Part shown: piece after piece, positions 1 through 8,167 of the stretch
Layout: each line of letters begins with the position of its first letter
Numbering within the stretch: the stretch's first letter is position 1
Assembly (NCBI GenBank): GCA_003156615.1
Contig: PMHI01000331.1
Location: 3,476-11,936, forward strand
DNA from: Acidobacteriaceae bacterium
GTDB lineage: Bacteria; Acidobacteriota; Terriglobia; Terriglobales; SbA1
DNA length: 8,461 nucleotides
Direction of reading: 5' to 3'
Notes under the pieces: generated by a model
Database searches by the model: none
What the model was told of the DNA's origin: nothing
Seen by the model: only the letters and a program-made list of their open reading frames with translations
Program-made: the position numbers and the translations under genes

Positions 1-12
1 TTGGCGAGGGGA

Positions 13-2352
13 TCAGGTAGGAATCTTCAGAATCAGATAAGCGCCCACCAGAGCGAAGATCAGGTCCGGCGACCAGGCAGCCAGCGCCGGGGGCAACTGG
101 CTGATGTCCCCCATGGCCTCGAACAACCGCGATACAACGGTGTAGACCACGGCGATGCCCACCGCGACCGCAACTCCCGTGATGGCTCCCTTCTTGCCCG
201 CTGACAGGGAAAACGGAACGGCGAGGGCAGCCATGATCAGCGTGATCAGCGGGTAGGAGAGCTTCCTGTTCAACTGCACCCGGAGCCGCACTACGTCGAA
301 GCCGCTTTGCTGTAGATCGCGAATGTAGCGGCGCAGTTCCTCATAGTTCATCTCAGAATACTGCTTCACCTCCTTCTTGAAATATGACGGCGCTTCGCTG
401 ATCTGGGGGAAGGTGGAGACGTCGAAGGTGCGGTAGCCGTTTGCGGCGATGGCGGCACCACGCAGAGTACGCTGCCAGCCTTGTTCGTAGATCCAACGGC
501 CCATGCTGCCGGCCCAGTGTGCGCGTTCGGCGTGGATGCGCTGGGTGATCGCGAAGCTGGCGGGGTCGAGTTGAAAGATGGTGAGGTTGGCGAACTGATC
601 GCGGTCCGCATCGAAGAACTGGTAATAGTAAATGTCGTTGTTCTGGCCGAAAATCCAGCGGCGGTCGGGACGCAGATAGGTTTGCGGAGGTTTGCCCTTA
701 ATCTGGTTGTGCAGCGCATCCTGTCGCTTGTTGGCGTGGGGCAGATAGAACTGGTCGGCAAAGAACAGACCCGCTGCCAGCACCCCAGCTGCAACCATCA
801 CAGGCGTGACGATACGGTAGATACTGGTTCCGGTGGCCTTGATCGCAGTGATCTCGTTCGACCGGTTCATGAGCCCGAAAGTGATCAGCACCGACAGCAG
901 CATGATCAGCGGGGCAACGCTGTACAGCAGGTAAGGAGAAGCGTTGAGCAGATACTCCACAACCACAATCGCAGGCGTCTGATTGCGCAGGATGTCGCCC
1001 AGCAACTCGAACAGTGTGAACACCTGCATCAGGACAAGGAATGCAGCGACAATCATCCCCAGGTAGAGGAAAAAATCGCGGAGAATGTAGTCATCGAGCA
1101 GCGTAGGGAAGCTTGCACTGAAAACTCTCCGCCGCGTGGAGGCGCGCTCGAAAGCGTTGGTGGTGTCTCTGCGCTTACGCCTGCGATCGTATGCCATGCC
1201 GTTCGCCCGGAGTTCGTCGCGCTTCCCAGCTAACCGGATCGTCGAGAAAGCAAAGGGCCGGCGCTCGGCCTGCCATAGCAGGAATAAAGCTGCGGCAAAG
1301 AATACGAGGTTGGCCAGCCAGGCTCCGAATATGGGGTTGATCCTACCCTGCTTGGCCAGCGAAACTCCGATCAGAGAAATGAAGTAGTAGACGAAGACCA
1401 GCGCAATCGTGAGCACGAACCCGCCGGACTTGCCGCTCTTTTTCGACGAAAGTCCCAAAGGGATGCCGACCATGGCCAGCACCAGACAAGCACTTGGCAA
1501 GGCGAAACGGTTGTGAAACTCGATGAGGTACAACCGCGCCGACACCGGATCGGCGCTGGCAGCGCGCTCACGCAGTGCCCAGGTACCGATGGCTCTGTAC
1601 GGGATTTGTTCGTCAGATTTGTTCTCCGAGGAAGCCAGTTCGATGGGGATATCGGTCTGCTCGAAAGTCGAAATCTGATAATGGTCCACTTTCGCGGGAT
1701 CGGTCTCGTGGGTATAACCATCGGTTAAATGCAGATGCAGACGGTCCCGACCCTCGGGAACGAGGATTCCCTCGCGGGCCAACGTGATGCTTGGATTGGC
1801 GGGATCCGAGATGTCGGCGAGAAACACGTCGTTCCAGACCGCACCCCCTTGCGCGCTATGCACGTCTTGCACGTAGAGCACGAGCTTGGGAAACCCTTCA
1901 TAGAACACGCGAGGTTGCACTTCGTAGGAAACTTGCGAACCTTTGAGTTGATCCTCCAGGTGCCCCAACGAGGCCAGTGACCAGGGCGCCAGAAAAAGCC
2001 CGTTGAGCAGAGCCATCGCCCACGCGGCGGCAACAAAAATCGCCAGCACCCGGCCGAAGTCCCAAACTCCCATGCCGCTGGCGCGCATGGCGGTGATTTC
2101 GCTGTCGGCGGCGAGCCGGCTCAGCCCAATGAGTATGCCCACCAATACGCTCATCGGGATGGTGTAGGTGAGGGCGAATGGCACGGTGTAGAAGAAAATC
2201 TGGGCGACGCTCGGAAGGGGCGCGCTGGCGCGCACCACGAGTTCCAGAATATGTCCCAGATCGCGCGTGAACAGCACAAAAGTGAAGATCGCCGCGCCGA
2301 TGAGGGCGTGCGAGGTTACTTCGCGCAGAATGTAGCGGGTGAGAATCCGCAT
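13..2352 (-). CDS. LptF-LptG fusion, lipopolysaccharide export permease
   Basis: Predicted inner-membrane permease of the LPS exporter, which normally pairs LptF and LptG with the LptB2 ATPase to extract LPS and pass it to LptC/LptA. The 779-residue protein holds two complete permease units in one frame. The LptF-like half is about residues 1-375: it starts MRILTRYILRE, has hydrophobic segments near 12-37, 55-80, 98-118, 283-300, 309-332 and 340-360, and carries the coupling-helix motif DSEITAMRASGMG at 83-95. The LptG-like half is about 417-779: it starts LLDDYILRDF, has segments near 427-452, 470-494, 513-535, 695-717, 722-743 and 755-775, and the motif SNEITAIKATGTS at 498-510. Each half has a periplasmic beta-rich domain between its third and fourth helices. 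An Arg-rich linker (about 376-416) joins them. LptF and LptG are usually separate genes of about 360 residues. The ATG is chosen because it gives the family N-terminus, but no clear Shine-Dalgarno precedes it. No lptB or lptC is in view. Confidence 0.93.
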   Translation of the reverse strand: MRILTRYILREVTSHALIGAAIFTFVLFTRDLGHILELVVRASAPLPSVAQIFFYTVPFALTYTIPMSVLVGILIGLSRLAADSEITAMRASGMGVWDFGRVLAIFVAAAWAMALLNGLFLAPWSLASLGHLEDQLKGSQVSYEVQPRVFYEGFPKLVLYVQDVHSAQGGAVWNDVFLADISDPANPSITLAREGILVPEGRDRLHLHLTDGYTHETDPAKVDHYQISTFEQTDIPIELASSENKSDEQIPYRAIGTWALRERAASADPVSARLYLIEFHNRFALPSACLVLAMVGIPLGLSSKKSGKSGGFVLTIALVFVYYFISLIGVSLAKQGRINPIFGAWLANLVFFAAALFLLWQAERRPFAFSTIRLAGKRDELRANGMAYDRRRKRRDTTNAFERASTRRRVFSASFPTLLDDYILRDFFLYLGMIVAAFLVLMQVFTLFELLGDILRNQTPAIVVVEYLLNASPYLLYSVAPLIMLLSVLITFGLMNRSNEITAIKATGTSIYRIVTPVMVAAGVLAAGLFFADQFYLPHANKRQDALHNQIKGKPPQTYLRPDRRWIFGQNNDIYYYQFFDADRDQFANLTIFQLDPASFAITQRIHAERAHWAGSMGRWIYEQGWQRTLRGAAIAANGYRTFDVSTFPQISEAPSYFKKEVKQYSEMNYEELRRYIRDLQQSGFDVVRLRVQLNRKLSYPLITLIMAALAVPFSLSAGKKGAITGVAVAVGIAVVYTVVSRLFEAMGDISQLPPALAAWSPDLIFALVGAYLILKIPT

Positions 2353-2834
2353 GGTAGCGCGCCGGCTGAGGGCAGGATAGCACTAAAAAGCAGTTGCCCG
2401 TCGCCGGTTGCCAGTTCTTGCCGCTGACGACTTGGGGAGGAGAACGCCGCTCTAAGGTTCGGATTGGAACATTTCAGAATGGCGAAATTCCTTGGCGTAA
2501 GTGGTCCTCGAGGAGGCTTTTGGTCGGATCAATAGATTCAAGGGGTTAGAGGCTGGAAGATAAATCTCCACTTTCGAGGAGTCAAATGCCTGCGAAACTA
2601 GACTCGACACCCGCGCCGGGTACTTTACGGCGCTCAAAATCGGGAGGCGGTGGTCCCCCGCTTTCGCGGGGTGGACTAGTTCGACGTGAGCCGCTTTTGA
2701 CTTCTTTGGTACTCGATTTCCCGACGCCCTCTGCTCTCGGTCTGATGGTCGGAGAAGTATGTCTTCAGCAAGGATCTGTGTCGATCGTGAGAACGCTGGC
2801 GCCTAGAGCCCGATGGCACCGTGAGAATTCCCTG
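2353..2834. other. Intergenic region without a recognised gene
   Basis: This 482-bp stretch lies between the stop of glgB and the start of lptFG, both on the minus strand, so it is the 3' side of glgB and the 5' side of lptFG. The only open frames are short (61 codons minus at 2452-2637, 89 codons plus at 2586-2855). They have no ribosome site, no recognisable motif, and one overlaps the glgB end. It contains the GAAA-loop hairpin at 2653-2676 and a 10-bp palindrome TCCTCGAGGA at 2505-2514. I could not place a convincing promoter for lptFG here, although the gap size suggests lptFG has its own. Confidence 0.6.
2653..2676 (-). repeat. GC-rich hairpin with GAAA tetraloop downstream of glgB
   Basis: Read on the minus strand, GGAC-less-bulge pairing gives a stem whose core is CCCCGC-GAAA-GCGGGG, a perfect 6-bp stem closed by a GNRA tetraloop. 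With a one- or two-base bulge it extends to outer GTCC/GGAC pairs. It lies about 160 bp after the glgB stop. No T-run follows immediately (the first TTTT is about 15 nt later), so it is not a canonical intrinsic terminator. It could be a 3'-end stabilising hairpin, a weak terminator, or one copy of a dispersed intergenic palindrome. The structure is directly visible; its role is not known. Confidence 0.5.
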
Positions 2835-4760
2835 TTATCCCGCTTTCAGAAATAGCGCAGCCAGCGGCGGCAGCGTCAGCTTCAGCGAAAAGGGGCGGCC
2901 GTGGACTGGTTCTTCTTCGGCATGAACCCCGCCGAGGTTGCCCACGCCGGTGCCGCCGTATTCCAATGCGTCGCTGTTGAGCAGTTCGCGCCAGTAGCCG
3001 CCCTCGGGCACTCCCACGCGATAGCCAATGCGCGGGATCGGCGTGAAGTTGCAAACGATGAGAACCGTGTCTTTCGGAGATTCGCTCTTGCGCAGTAATG
3101 AAATCGTGCTGGTCAGATTGTCGTTGCAATCCACCCACTCGAAGCCGGCAGGGTTGGTATCGAGCACATGCAGGGCAGGCTCACTGCGATAGGTCCTGTT
3201 CAACTGCCCAACCCAATTCTGCAACCCGCTGTGAACAGGATACTGCAGCACATGCCACTCCAGGCTGGTGTCATGGCCCCACTCGCGGACCTGCCCGAAC
3301 TCGCAACCCATGAACATCAACTTCTTGCCGGGCTGGGCGTACATATAACCGAACAACAGCCGCAGGTTGGCAAAGCGATCGTGCTCGTTGCCGGGCATCT
3401 TGCCGATCAGCGATCCCTTGCCGTGAACGACCTCATCATGCGAAAGCGGCAGCACAAAGTTTTCCTGGAACGAGTACAACATGCGGAAGGTGAGCTGGCT
3501 GTGATGATACTTGCGGTGAATGGGATCCTGTTTGAAGTACTCGAGCGTGTCGTGCATCCATCCCATGTCCCATTTCATGCCGAAGCCCAGGCCGCCGAGA
3601 TATACCGGCCTTGAAACCATGGGCCAGGAAGTGGATTCTTCCGCTGTAGTCTGGATGTCTGGGTGCTCCTTGTACGCTTCCTGATTGAAGCGGCGGAGGA
3701 ACTCGATAGCCTCGATGTTTTCCCGTCCGCCGTATTTGTTGGGAATCCACTCACCCTGCTGGCGGGAATAATCGAGGTAAAGCATGGAAGCGACCGCATC
3801 CACGCGCAGGCCGTCGATATGATACTTGTCGAGCCAGAACATCGCGCTCGACATCAGAAAGCTGCGGACCTCGGTGCGTCCGTAGTTGAAGATGTGCGTT
3901 TTCCAGTCGGGATGAAAACCCTGCCGCGAATCCGCATGCTCATAGAGATGAGTGCCGTCGAAGTAGGCCAGGCCGTGGGCGTCGGAAGGGAAGTGCGAAG
4001 GCACCCAGTCGAGGATTACGGCGATGCCGTGCTGGTGCAGGTAGTCCACCAAATACATGAAATCCTGCGGCGTGCCGTAGCGCGAGGTGGGGGCGAAATA
4101 GCCGGTGGTCTGATATCCCCAGGAACCGTAGAAGGGATGCTCCATCACGGGCAGGAATTCCACGTGCGTGAATCCCATGCGTCCGGCGTACTCCGCGAGC
4201 CGCGGTGCGGTCTCGCGATAGGTTAGCGGACGGTTATTTTCCTCGGGGACGCGCATCCACGAGCCGAGGTGAACTTCATATATGGCCTGTGGCGCACGCA
4301 GCGAGTTGCGCGCCGCGCGCTTCTCCATCCAGTCGCGGTCGTTCCACTGGTAGTCGAGGTCCCACACCACGGATGCGGTGCGGGGCGGCTTCTCATGCAG
4401 AAGGCCGAGGGGATCGGCCTTGTCAATCTGATAGCTGTGACTTCGCGACTCGATGTGGAATTTGTAGAGCGCACCCTTGGTCACACCGGGGACGAAGCCT
4501 TCCCAGATCCCGGAGTTTCCACGGGGGGCGAGCAGGTTGGTGCGCGCACCCCACGCGTTGAAGCTGCCGATCACCGAAACCAGGCGTGCGTTCGGCGCCC
4601 ACACGCTAAAGACTGCGCCGGTTTGTCCGTCGCGCGAGACGAGATGGGCACCCATCGTCTCGGGCATGCGATAGTTGCTGCCTTCGTTGAACAGGTAAAG
4701 ATCCTGCTCGGAGAGCAGCGTGATCCGGTCAGAAGATGCGGGGATGGAGGAGTCGGGCAT
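2835..4760 (-). CDS. glgB: 1,4-alpha-glucan branching enzyme GlgB (GH13)
   Basis: Forms alpha-1,6 branch points in glycogen by cutting an alpha-1,4 chain and transferring it; a cytoplasmic glycogen-synthesis enzyme. In the 641-residue protein a CBM48-type beta domain occupies about 36-135 (FSVWAPNA near 51, GSFNAW near 65). The GH13 barrel follows from YEVHLGSW (161-168). Visible family motifs are [11 protein letters not shown] (200-210), DWVPSHF (251-257), GLRVDAV with predicted nucleophile D321, AEEST with predicted acid/base E374, and [10 protein letters not shown] with D442. A C-terminal beta domain is at about 545-641. At 641 residues it matches the short class that lacks the extra N-terminal module of the roughly 730-residue E. 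coli enzyme. The ATG at 4760 is preferred: the frame stays open upstream to 5075, but those 105 residues look like random translated GC-rich DNA. The ribosome site is weak. The gene is divergent from the GH57 gene. Confidence 0.96.
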   Translation of the reverse strand: MPDSSIPASSDRITLLSEQDLYLFNEGSNYRMPETMGAHLVSRDGQTGAVFSVWAPNARLVSVIGSFNAWGARTNLLAPRGNSGIWEGFVPGVTKGALYKFHIESRSHSYQIDKADPLGLLHEKPPRTASVVWDLDYQWNDRDWMEKRAARNSLRAPQAIYEVHLGSWMRVPEENNRPLTYRETAPRLAEYAGRMGFTHVEFLPVMEHPFYGSWGYQTTGYFAPTSRYGTPQDFMYLVDYLHQHGIAVILDWVPSHFPSDAHGLAYFDGTHLYEHADSRQGFHPDWKTHIFNYGRTEVRSFLMSSAMFWLDKYHIDGLRVDAVASMLYLDYSRQQGEWIPNKYGGRENIEAIEFLRRFNQEAYKEHPDIQTTAEESTSWPMVSRPVYLGGLGFGMKWDMGWMHDTLEYFKQDPIHRKYHHSQLTFRMLYSFQENFVLPLSHDEVVHGKGSLIGKMPGNEHDRFANLRLLFGYMYAQPGKKLMFMGCEFGQVREWGHDTSLEWHVLQYPVHSGLQNWVGQLNRTYRSEPALHVLDTNPAGFEWVDCNDNLTSTISLLRKSESPKDTVLIVCNFTPIPRIGYRVGVPEGGYWRELLNSDALEYGGTGVGNLGGVHAEEEPVHGRPFSLKLTLPPLAALFLKAG

Positions 4761-5116
4761 TTTGTGCGCTCTTAGTGTACCGGAAGATGTGCGTGAGGGC
4801 ACCGGTGGTGGCGTAATCTGTGGGAGCCGTCTGGCGGCCGACCAGGCTGCAGGAAAAAGCGCCCGCAGAATTCGTGACCGGCGAACTGCAGTGGCCGATC
4901 CTTGAGCTCCTTTCTTGGGACTAATGATATATGAGCAAACCGACGAAAACGCGGCGCGATCCCGGTCGCACCTGCATTGACCAGGAAAAGAAGCGACGCC
5001 CCAATCCCTCGCTTCAGGGACGATTCGATAAGTGGTGATTTCCCAAGCACTTGCTGGCCTGTCTATTCGTGCCACCGGGCACCCTGAATCTCCATGCTAG
5101 ACTGACTCTTCCGCTC
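4761..5116. promoter_or_regulatory. Divergent intergenic region between glgB and the GH57 gene
   Basis: This 356-bp stretch separates two alpha-glucan genes transcribed away from each other, so it must hold the promoters of both unless one is read through. I found no good -35/-10 pair for either side. Visible elements are a minus-strand Shine-Dalgarno-like AAAGGAG near 4909-4915 with no usable start codon behind it, an AT-rich patch near 4922-4932, and a small hairpin TCCCT/AGGGA at 5005-5020. Both reading frames are open into this region but without family similarity that I recognise. Confidence 0.5.
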
Positions 5117-7402
5117 ATGCCCGCCCTGCGTCTAATCCTTCTCTGGCACCAACACCAGCCTTTCTACAAAGATCTGGTGACGGGCGAATACCGTCTGCCG
5201 TGGGTGCGCCTGCACGCGCTCAAGGACTATTACGGTATGGTCAAGCTTCTGGACGAGTTTCCCAATGTCCACCAGAATTTCAATCTGGTGCCTTCACTGA
5301 TCACACAGATTCAGGATTACGTCGCAGGCACGGCCCAGGATCCGTTTTTTGAGGTGGCGGCTAAGCCGGCAAGCGATTTGACGCTGCAGCAGCGAAAGTT
5401 CGCCCTGCAGTATCTTTTTCAGGCCAACCCGGGAAATCTGATTGGGCGGTATCCGCGCTACTGGGAACTCCGGGAACGATTCCGGGAGCATGGATATTCC
5501 GCTGAGAAGGCGGAAAAATATTTTGAGCCGCAGCACTTCACCGACTTGCAGGTGCTCTCGCAGATGGCATGGTTCGACGAATTCTTTTTGGAAGACAAGG
5601 ACATTGTGGCACTGATCAAAAAGGAGCGCTACTACACGCTCGAAGATCAGGAATTTGTGATCGCGCGCGAGCGCGAACTGCTGGGCAAGGTTCTGCCGGC
5701 ATATGCCGACGCCGCGAAGAAAGGCTCAATCGAGATTTCGGCCACGCCTTTCTATCATCCGATTCTTCCGCTGGTCTGCGACACCAATGCGGGCGCGGCT
5801 TCTACACCAGGCCTGCCCCTGCCCCAGAACCGGTTTCGTCATCCTGAGGACGCGCGCGAACAACTGGTGCGCGCGCTCGATCTCCATCAGCAAGTGTTTG
5901 GAGTGCGGCCGCAGGGCGTCTGGCCGTCGGAGGGCAGCGTCTCGGAAGAGACGCTGGCCATTGCGCACAGCCTCGGGATCAAGTGGATGGCCACCGATGA
6001 AGGTGTGCTCGGGCGCAGCATTGGAGTCTCCTTTGACCGCGATGGCAACGGCCGGTTGCCCGCGCACCTGGCCGAGCGGCTGTATAACATTTACCGCTAT
6101 GAGAACGGCTCGACTGCCATGCACATGGTATTTCGCGACCACACGATTTCCGATCTGATCGGCTTTGTCTACTCGGGGATGGATCCGCGCGATGCTGCCG
6201 GACATCTGCTGCACAACATCAAGGAAGCGGCTCAGCCGGTGCTGGCGCGAGGGCAAGACGCCGTGGTGTCGGTGATCCTCGATGGGGAGAATGCCTGGGA
6301 ATATTACCCAAAGTCGGGGCGGGAATTTCTGCGGCGATTCTACGACGCGCTGGAGCGCGAGGCAGGTCTCGAAGCAGTTACGGTTGCGGAGGCGACTGCG
6401 CGTCATCGCAACTTCTCGCCCTTGAAGTCCCTGGTGCCGGGCTCGTGGATCCATGCCAACTTCAACGTCTGGATTGGCGCTCCCGAAGATAACCGTGCTT
6501 GGGACTATCTGTACCACGCGCGCGAGTTCTACGCCCAGAATGCGGCCCGCGCCAGCAAAGCTCAACAAAGGCTAGCCTTTGAGGAAATCCTGATTGCCGA
6601 GGGCAGCGACTGGAACTGGTGGTACGGACCGGAGCACCATTCGGCCAACGACCACGATTTTGACGAACTCTACCGCAAGCATCTTTCAAATATTTATCAG
6701 GCCTTGGGAGCGGCGCCTCCGGATTATTTGTCGCACCCGATCACGGCGGGCGAAGTCCGTCCGGCCTTCACGCCGCAGACGGCCTACATTCATCCCCGCG
6801 TGTCAGGTGACAAGATTCGTTACTTCGAATGGATGGGCGCGGCCGTTTTCACGGCCGATCAGCGTGCCGGCGCCATGCACGGAAAACAATTTCTGCTGGA
6901 TTCCGTGTATGCCGGGATCGACAGCGCGTTCGTCTACGGACGATTGGATTTTGCCGGGCCCGTGCCGGATATGGAGTTCGACCTGGTGGTGAACCTGGAA
7001 TCGTGGGCGAGCGCAGAAGCACGCCCACGGCGGACGCTGCGGTTCGATGCCAAGGTGGCGGACCGCAAGCTGACGGGATGGAAGGTCGAGGGCCTGGAAG
7101 AATCAGTGTCAGCCGCTTCATCCCAGAGTGAGGAAAACGCCAAGGCAGCCCTGGTGCGCAACTTTGAATTCCGCTTGCCGCTGAGTTGGTTGCTGGCGTC
7201 GCCGAGCGCGATGGCAATCCCAGGTACCACCGGGAAGCCTGCAGGCCAGCCTCAGACGAGCGTTGCGGCGATCGCTCCGACCAGCTGGCTGCGGCTACGC
7301 TTCAGCCTCTGGCACAATCGTCTGCCCGTGGACGCCTTGCCGGTCGAAGGTTGGATCGAACTGCAGTTGCAGAGCGAGGGAGAACTGGCATCGGGGATGT
7401 AA
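5117..7402 (+). CDS. GH57 family alpha-glucan hydrolase or transferase
   Basis: Family GH57 enzymes are retaining alpha-glucan-active enzymes (alpha-amylase, amylopullulanase, 4-alpha-glucanotransferase, branching enzyme). This 761-residue protein shows the conserved regions in order: HQHQP at 11-15, GVWPSEG at 267-273 with predicted nucleophile E272, ILDGENAWE around D389 (predicted acid/base), and WIHANFNVWIGAPEDNRAW at 444-462. The stretch EGSDWNWWYG (495-504) resembles amylopullulanase-like members. Residues from about 540 to the end look like a beta-rich C-terminal domain. There is no signal peptide, so it is predicted cytoplasmic and likely to act on glycogen or maltodextrins. The ATG at 5117 is chosen because the conserved sequence starts almost at once; the frame is open back to a TTG at 5051, and no Shine-Dalgarno is seen for either. 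Amylase, pullulanase and transferase activity cannot be told apart from sequence. Confidence 0.93.
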   Translation: MPALRLILLWHQHQPFYKDLVTGEYRLPWVRLHALKDYYGMVKLLDEFPNVHQNFNLVPSLITQIQDYVAGTAQDPFFEVAAKPASDLTLQQRKFALQYLFQANPGNLIGRYPRYWELRERFREHGYSAEKAEKYFEPQHFTDLQVLSQMAWFDEFFLEDKDIVALIKKERYYTLEDQEFVIARERELLGKVLPAYADAAKKGSIEISATPFYHPILPLVCDTNAGAASTPGLPLPQNRFRHPEDAREQLVRALDLHQQVFGVRPQGVWPSEGSVSEETLAIAHSLGIKWMATDEGVLGRSIGVSFDRDGNGRLPAHLAERLYNIYRYENGSTAMHMVFRDHTISDLIGFVYSGMDPRDAAGHLLHNIKEAAQPVLARGQDAVVSVILDGENAWEYYPKSGREFLRRFYDALEREAGLEAVTVAEATARHRNFSPLKSLVPGSWIHANFNVWIGAPEDNRAWDYLYHAREFYAQNAARASKAQQRLAFEEILIAEGSDWNWWYGPEHHSANDHDFDELYRKHLSNIYQALGAAPPDYLSHPITAGEVRPAFTPQTAYIHPRVSGDKIRYFEWMGAAVFTADQRAGAMHGKQFLLDSVYAGIDSAFVYGRLDFAGPVPDMEFDLVVNLESWASAEARPRRTLRFDAKVADRKLTGWKVEGLEESVSAASSQSEENAKAALVRNFEFRLPLSWLLASPSAMAIPGTTGKPAGQPQTSVAAIAPTSWLRLRFSLWHNRLPVDALPVEGWIELQLQSEGELASGM

Positions 7403-7426
7403 GAACGGAATGGAGTTGCTCTCCGT

Positions 7427-7457
7427 AAAACAAAAGCCGGAGGCGCCTGCCTCCGGC
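7427..7457 (-). terminator. Intrinsic terminator of the glycine-zipper gene
   Basis: A perfect 9-bp stem, GCCGGAGGC at 7436-7444 and GCCTCCGGC at 7449-7457, closes a 4-nt loop. On the minus strand it is followed by TTTTGTTTTAC (7425-7435), a good U-rich tail. It starts about 20 bp after the stop of the minus-strand gene ending at 7479. On the plus strand there is no T-run after the stem, so for the convergent GH57 gene it would at most be a weak stop or an RNA-stabilising hairpin. Confidence 0.85.
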
Positions 7458-7478
7458 CTAGGGAAGAGCTGAAACTGT

Positions 7479-8126
7479 TCACTGTCCCGCGCTAGCTACT
7501 GCAGGGGTCATGGCCAGCGGGCGGTTGAGTTCGAGTGTGAGTTCGGTGCCGGAGTGCAGGGTGGCGGAGCGGTGTTTGCTCAGCCAGTGAGCTCCGGTTG
7601 AGCCTGCGCCAACCACACCGCCGATGAGGACTCCGGCCGGACCGCCGATGAGGCCGCCAATCAACATACCACCGGCTGTACCGCCGCCGGTTTCTATCTG
7701 GTCGCGACGGTCGTGACCGGATCCTTTGAACTCGCCTTCCTGGTTAACGTCGGTGTCGTGTCCGGCATCGGTGTCCACCAGAGTCGCATCGAGAAAGAAT
7801 CGTTCGCCGGTGGGGAGGACCAGGGCTTCGGGCATGATTGCGATGGTCGGCTTGCCCGCAATGCGGCGTGGTTCGGCCACCTTGGTGACGCGGCCTTCGA
7901 CCACCGCTCCGGCAGGAATAACCGTGTTACCGTTGAGGACCACGGGCTCTGTCAGGCGTGCCTGGAAAGGGTCACCCGCTTTGTTGCTGAAGGTCGCGAG
8001 AGTAGTCTCGAGCTTGACCATTAGGGCCGTGCCGGCCGGTACTGGCGAACTGATTTGTGCCACGGCCATGGTACTCATGTAAGAACATGCCAGCAAGATG
8101 CAAGATAGAACCGTCCATTTCTTCAT
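7479..8126 (-). CDS. Exported glycine-zipper protein of unknown function
   Basis: A 215-residue protein with a cleavable-looking signal peptide: KK at 2-3, a hydrophobic core at 4-22, and a likely signal peptidase I site AVA-Q at 23/24. LLAC at 11-14 could be read as a lipobox but would give an unusually short signal. Residues about 28-118 form a beta-rich domain with two VPAG/IPAG turns (29-32, 70-73). An acidic, polar stretch (119-145) comes next. A glycine zipper follows at 147-175 (repeated GGxxxGG spacing around MLIGGLIGGPAGVLIGGVVG), which could insert into or pack against a membrane. The tail ends with a TELTLELNRPL strand. This domain order is common among uncharacterised acidobacterial envelope proteins; a distant relation to the TrbI/VirB10 beta domain is possible but not shown. 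The start is fixed by a strong GGA-repeat ribosome site and a terminator follows, so it is probably monocistronic. No function is assigned. Confidence 0.85.
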   Translation of the reverse strand: MKKWTVLSCILLACSYMSTMAVAQISSPVPAGTALMVKLETTLATFSNKAGDPFQARLTEPVVLNGNTVIPAGAVVEGRVTKVAEPRRIAGKPTIAIMPEALVLPTGERFFLDATLVDTDAGHDTDVNQEGEFKGSGHDRRDQIETGGGTAGGMLIGGLIGGPAGVLIGGVVGAGSTGAHWLSKHRSATLHSGTELTLELNRPLAMTPAVASAGQ

Positions 8127-8129
8127 CGC

Positions 8130-8141
8130 TCCTCCTCCTCC
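8130..8141 (-). promoter_or_regulatory. Ribosome binding site made of four GGA repeats
   Basis: On the minus strand four consecutive GGA triplets sit just before GCG and the ATG at 8126. Several registers can pair with the anti-Shine-Dalgarno, at spacings from about 3 to 12 nt. It is the strongest ribosome site in the window and fixes the start of the glycine-zipper gene. Confidence 0.75.
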
Positions 8142-8167
8142 TCAGGTCTTACCAACTCAGGTCTTAC
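8141..8167. repeat. Tandem 12-bp direct repeat in the leader of the glycine-zipper gene
   Basis: CTCAGGTCTTAC occurs at 8141-8152 and again at 8156-8167, two exact copies with a 15-bp period and CAA between. The first copy abuts the GGA ribosome site. If the promoter proposed at 8199-8227 is right, both copies are transcribed into the 5' leader. Confidence 0.85.

Noticed and set aside
481..1233. 250-codon plus-strand ORF opposite lptFG
   Set aside because: It lies fully antisense to a strong membrane-protein gene, has no recognisable motif or ribosome site, and is typical of spurious frames in GC-rich DNA.
2505..2514. Palindrome TCCTCGAGGA as an operator or terminator
   Set aside because: It has no loop or T-run that would make a terminator and no second copy or positional support for an operator.
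2452..2637. 61-codon minus-strand ORF between glgB and lptFG
   Set aside because: No ribosome site, no recognisable domain and an unremarkable length for the base composition; no evidence that it is a gene or a gene remnant.
3663..4226. 187-codon plus-strand ORF opposite glgB
   Set aside because: It is antisense to the conserved GH13 barrel of glgB, and its composition is that of a shadow frame.
4922..4932. AT-rich patch giving TATATC or TATCAT on the minus strand as a glgB -10 box
   Set aside because: No -35-like hexamer lies at a 16-18 bp spacing, so it could not be called a promoter.
4772..5050. 92-codon minus-strand ORF upstream of glgB
   Set aside because: It would start with GTG, lacks a ribosome site, overlaps the probable glgB promoter region, and its translation looks random.
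5051..5116. Upstream TTG start for the GH57 gene
   Set aside because: The extra 22 residues precede the usual family N-terminus (LLWHQHQP), and no ribosome site supports the TTG.
5726..6568. 280-codon minus-strand ORF opposite the GH57 gene
   Set aside because: It covers the conserved catalytic regions of GH57 on the other strand, and its translation shows no family features.
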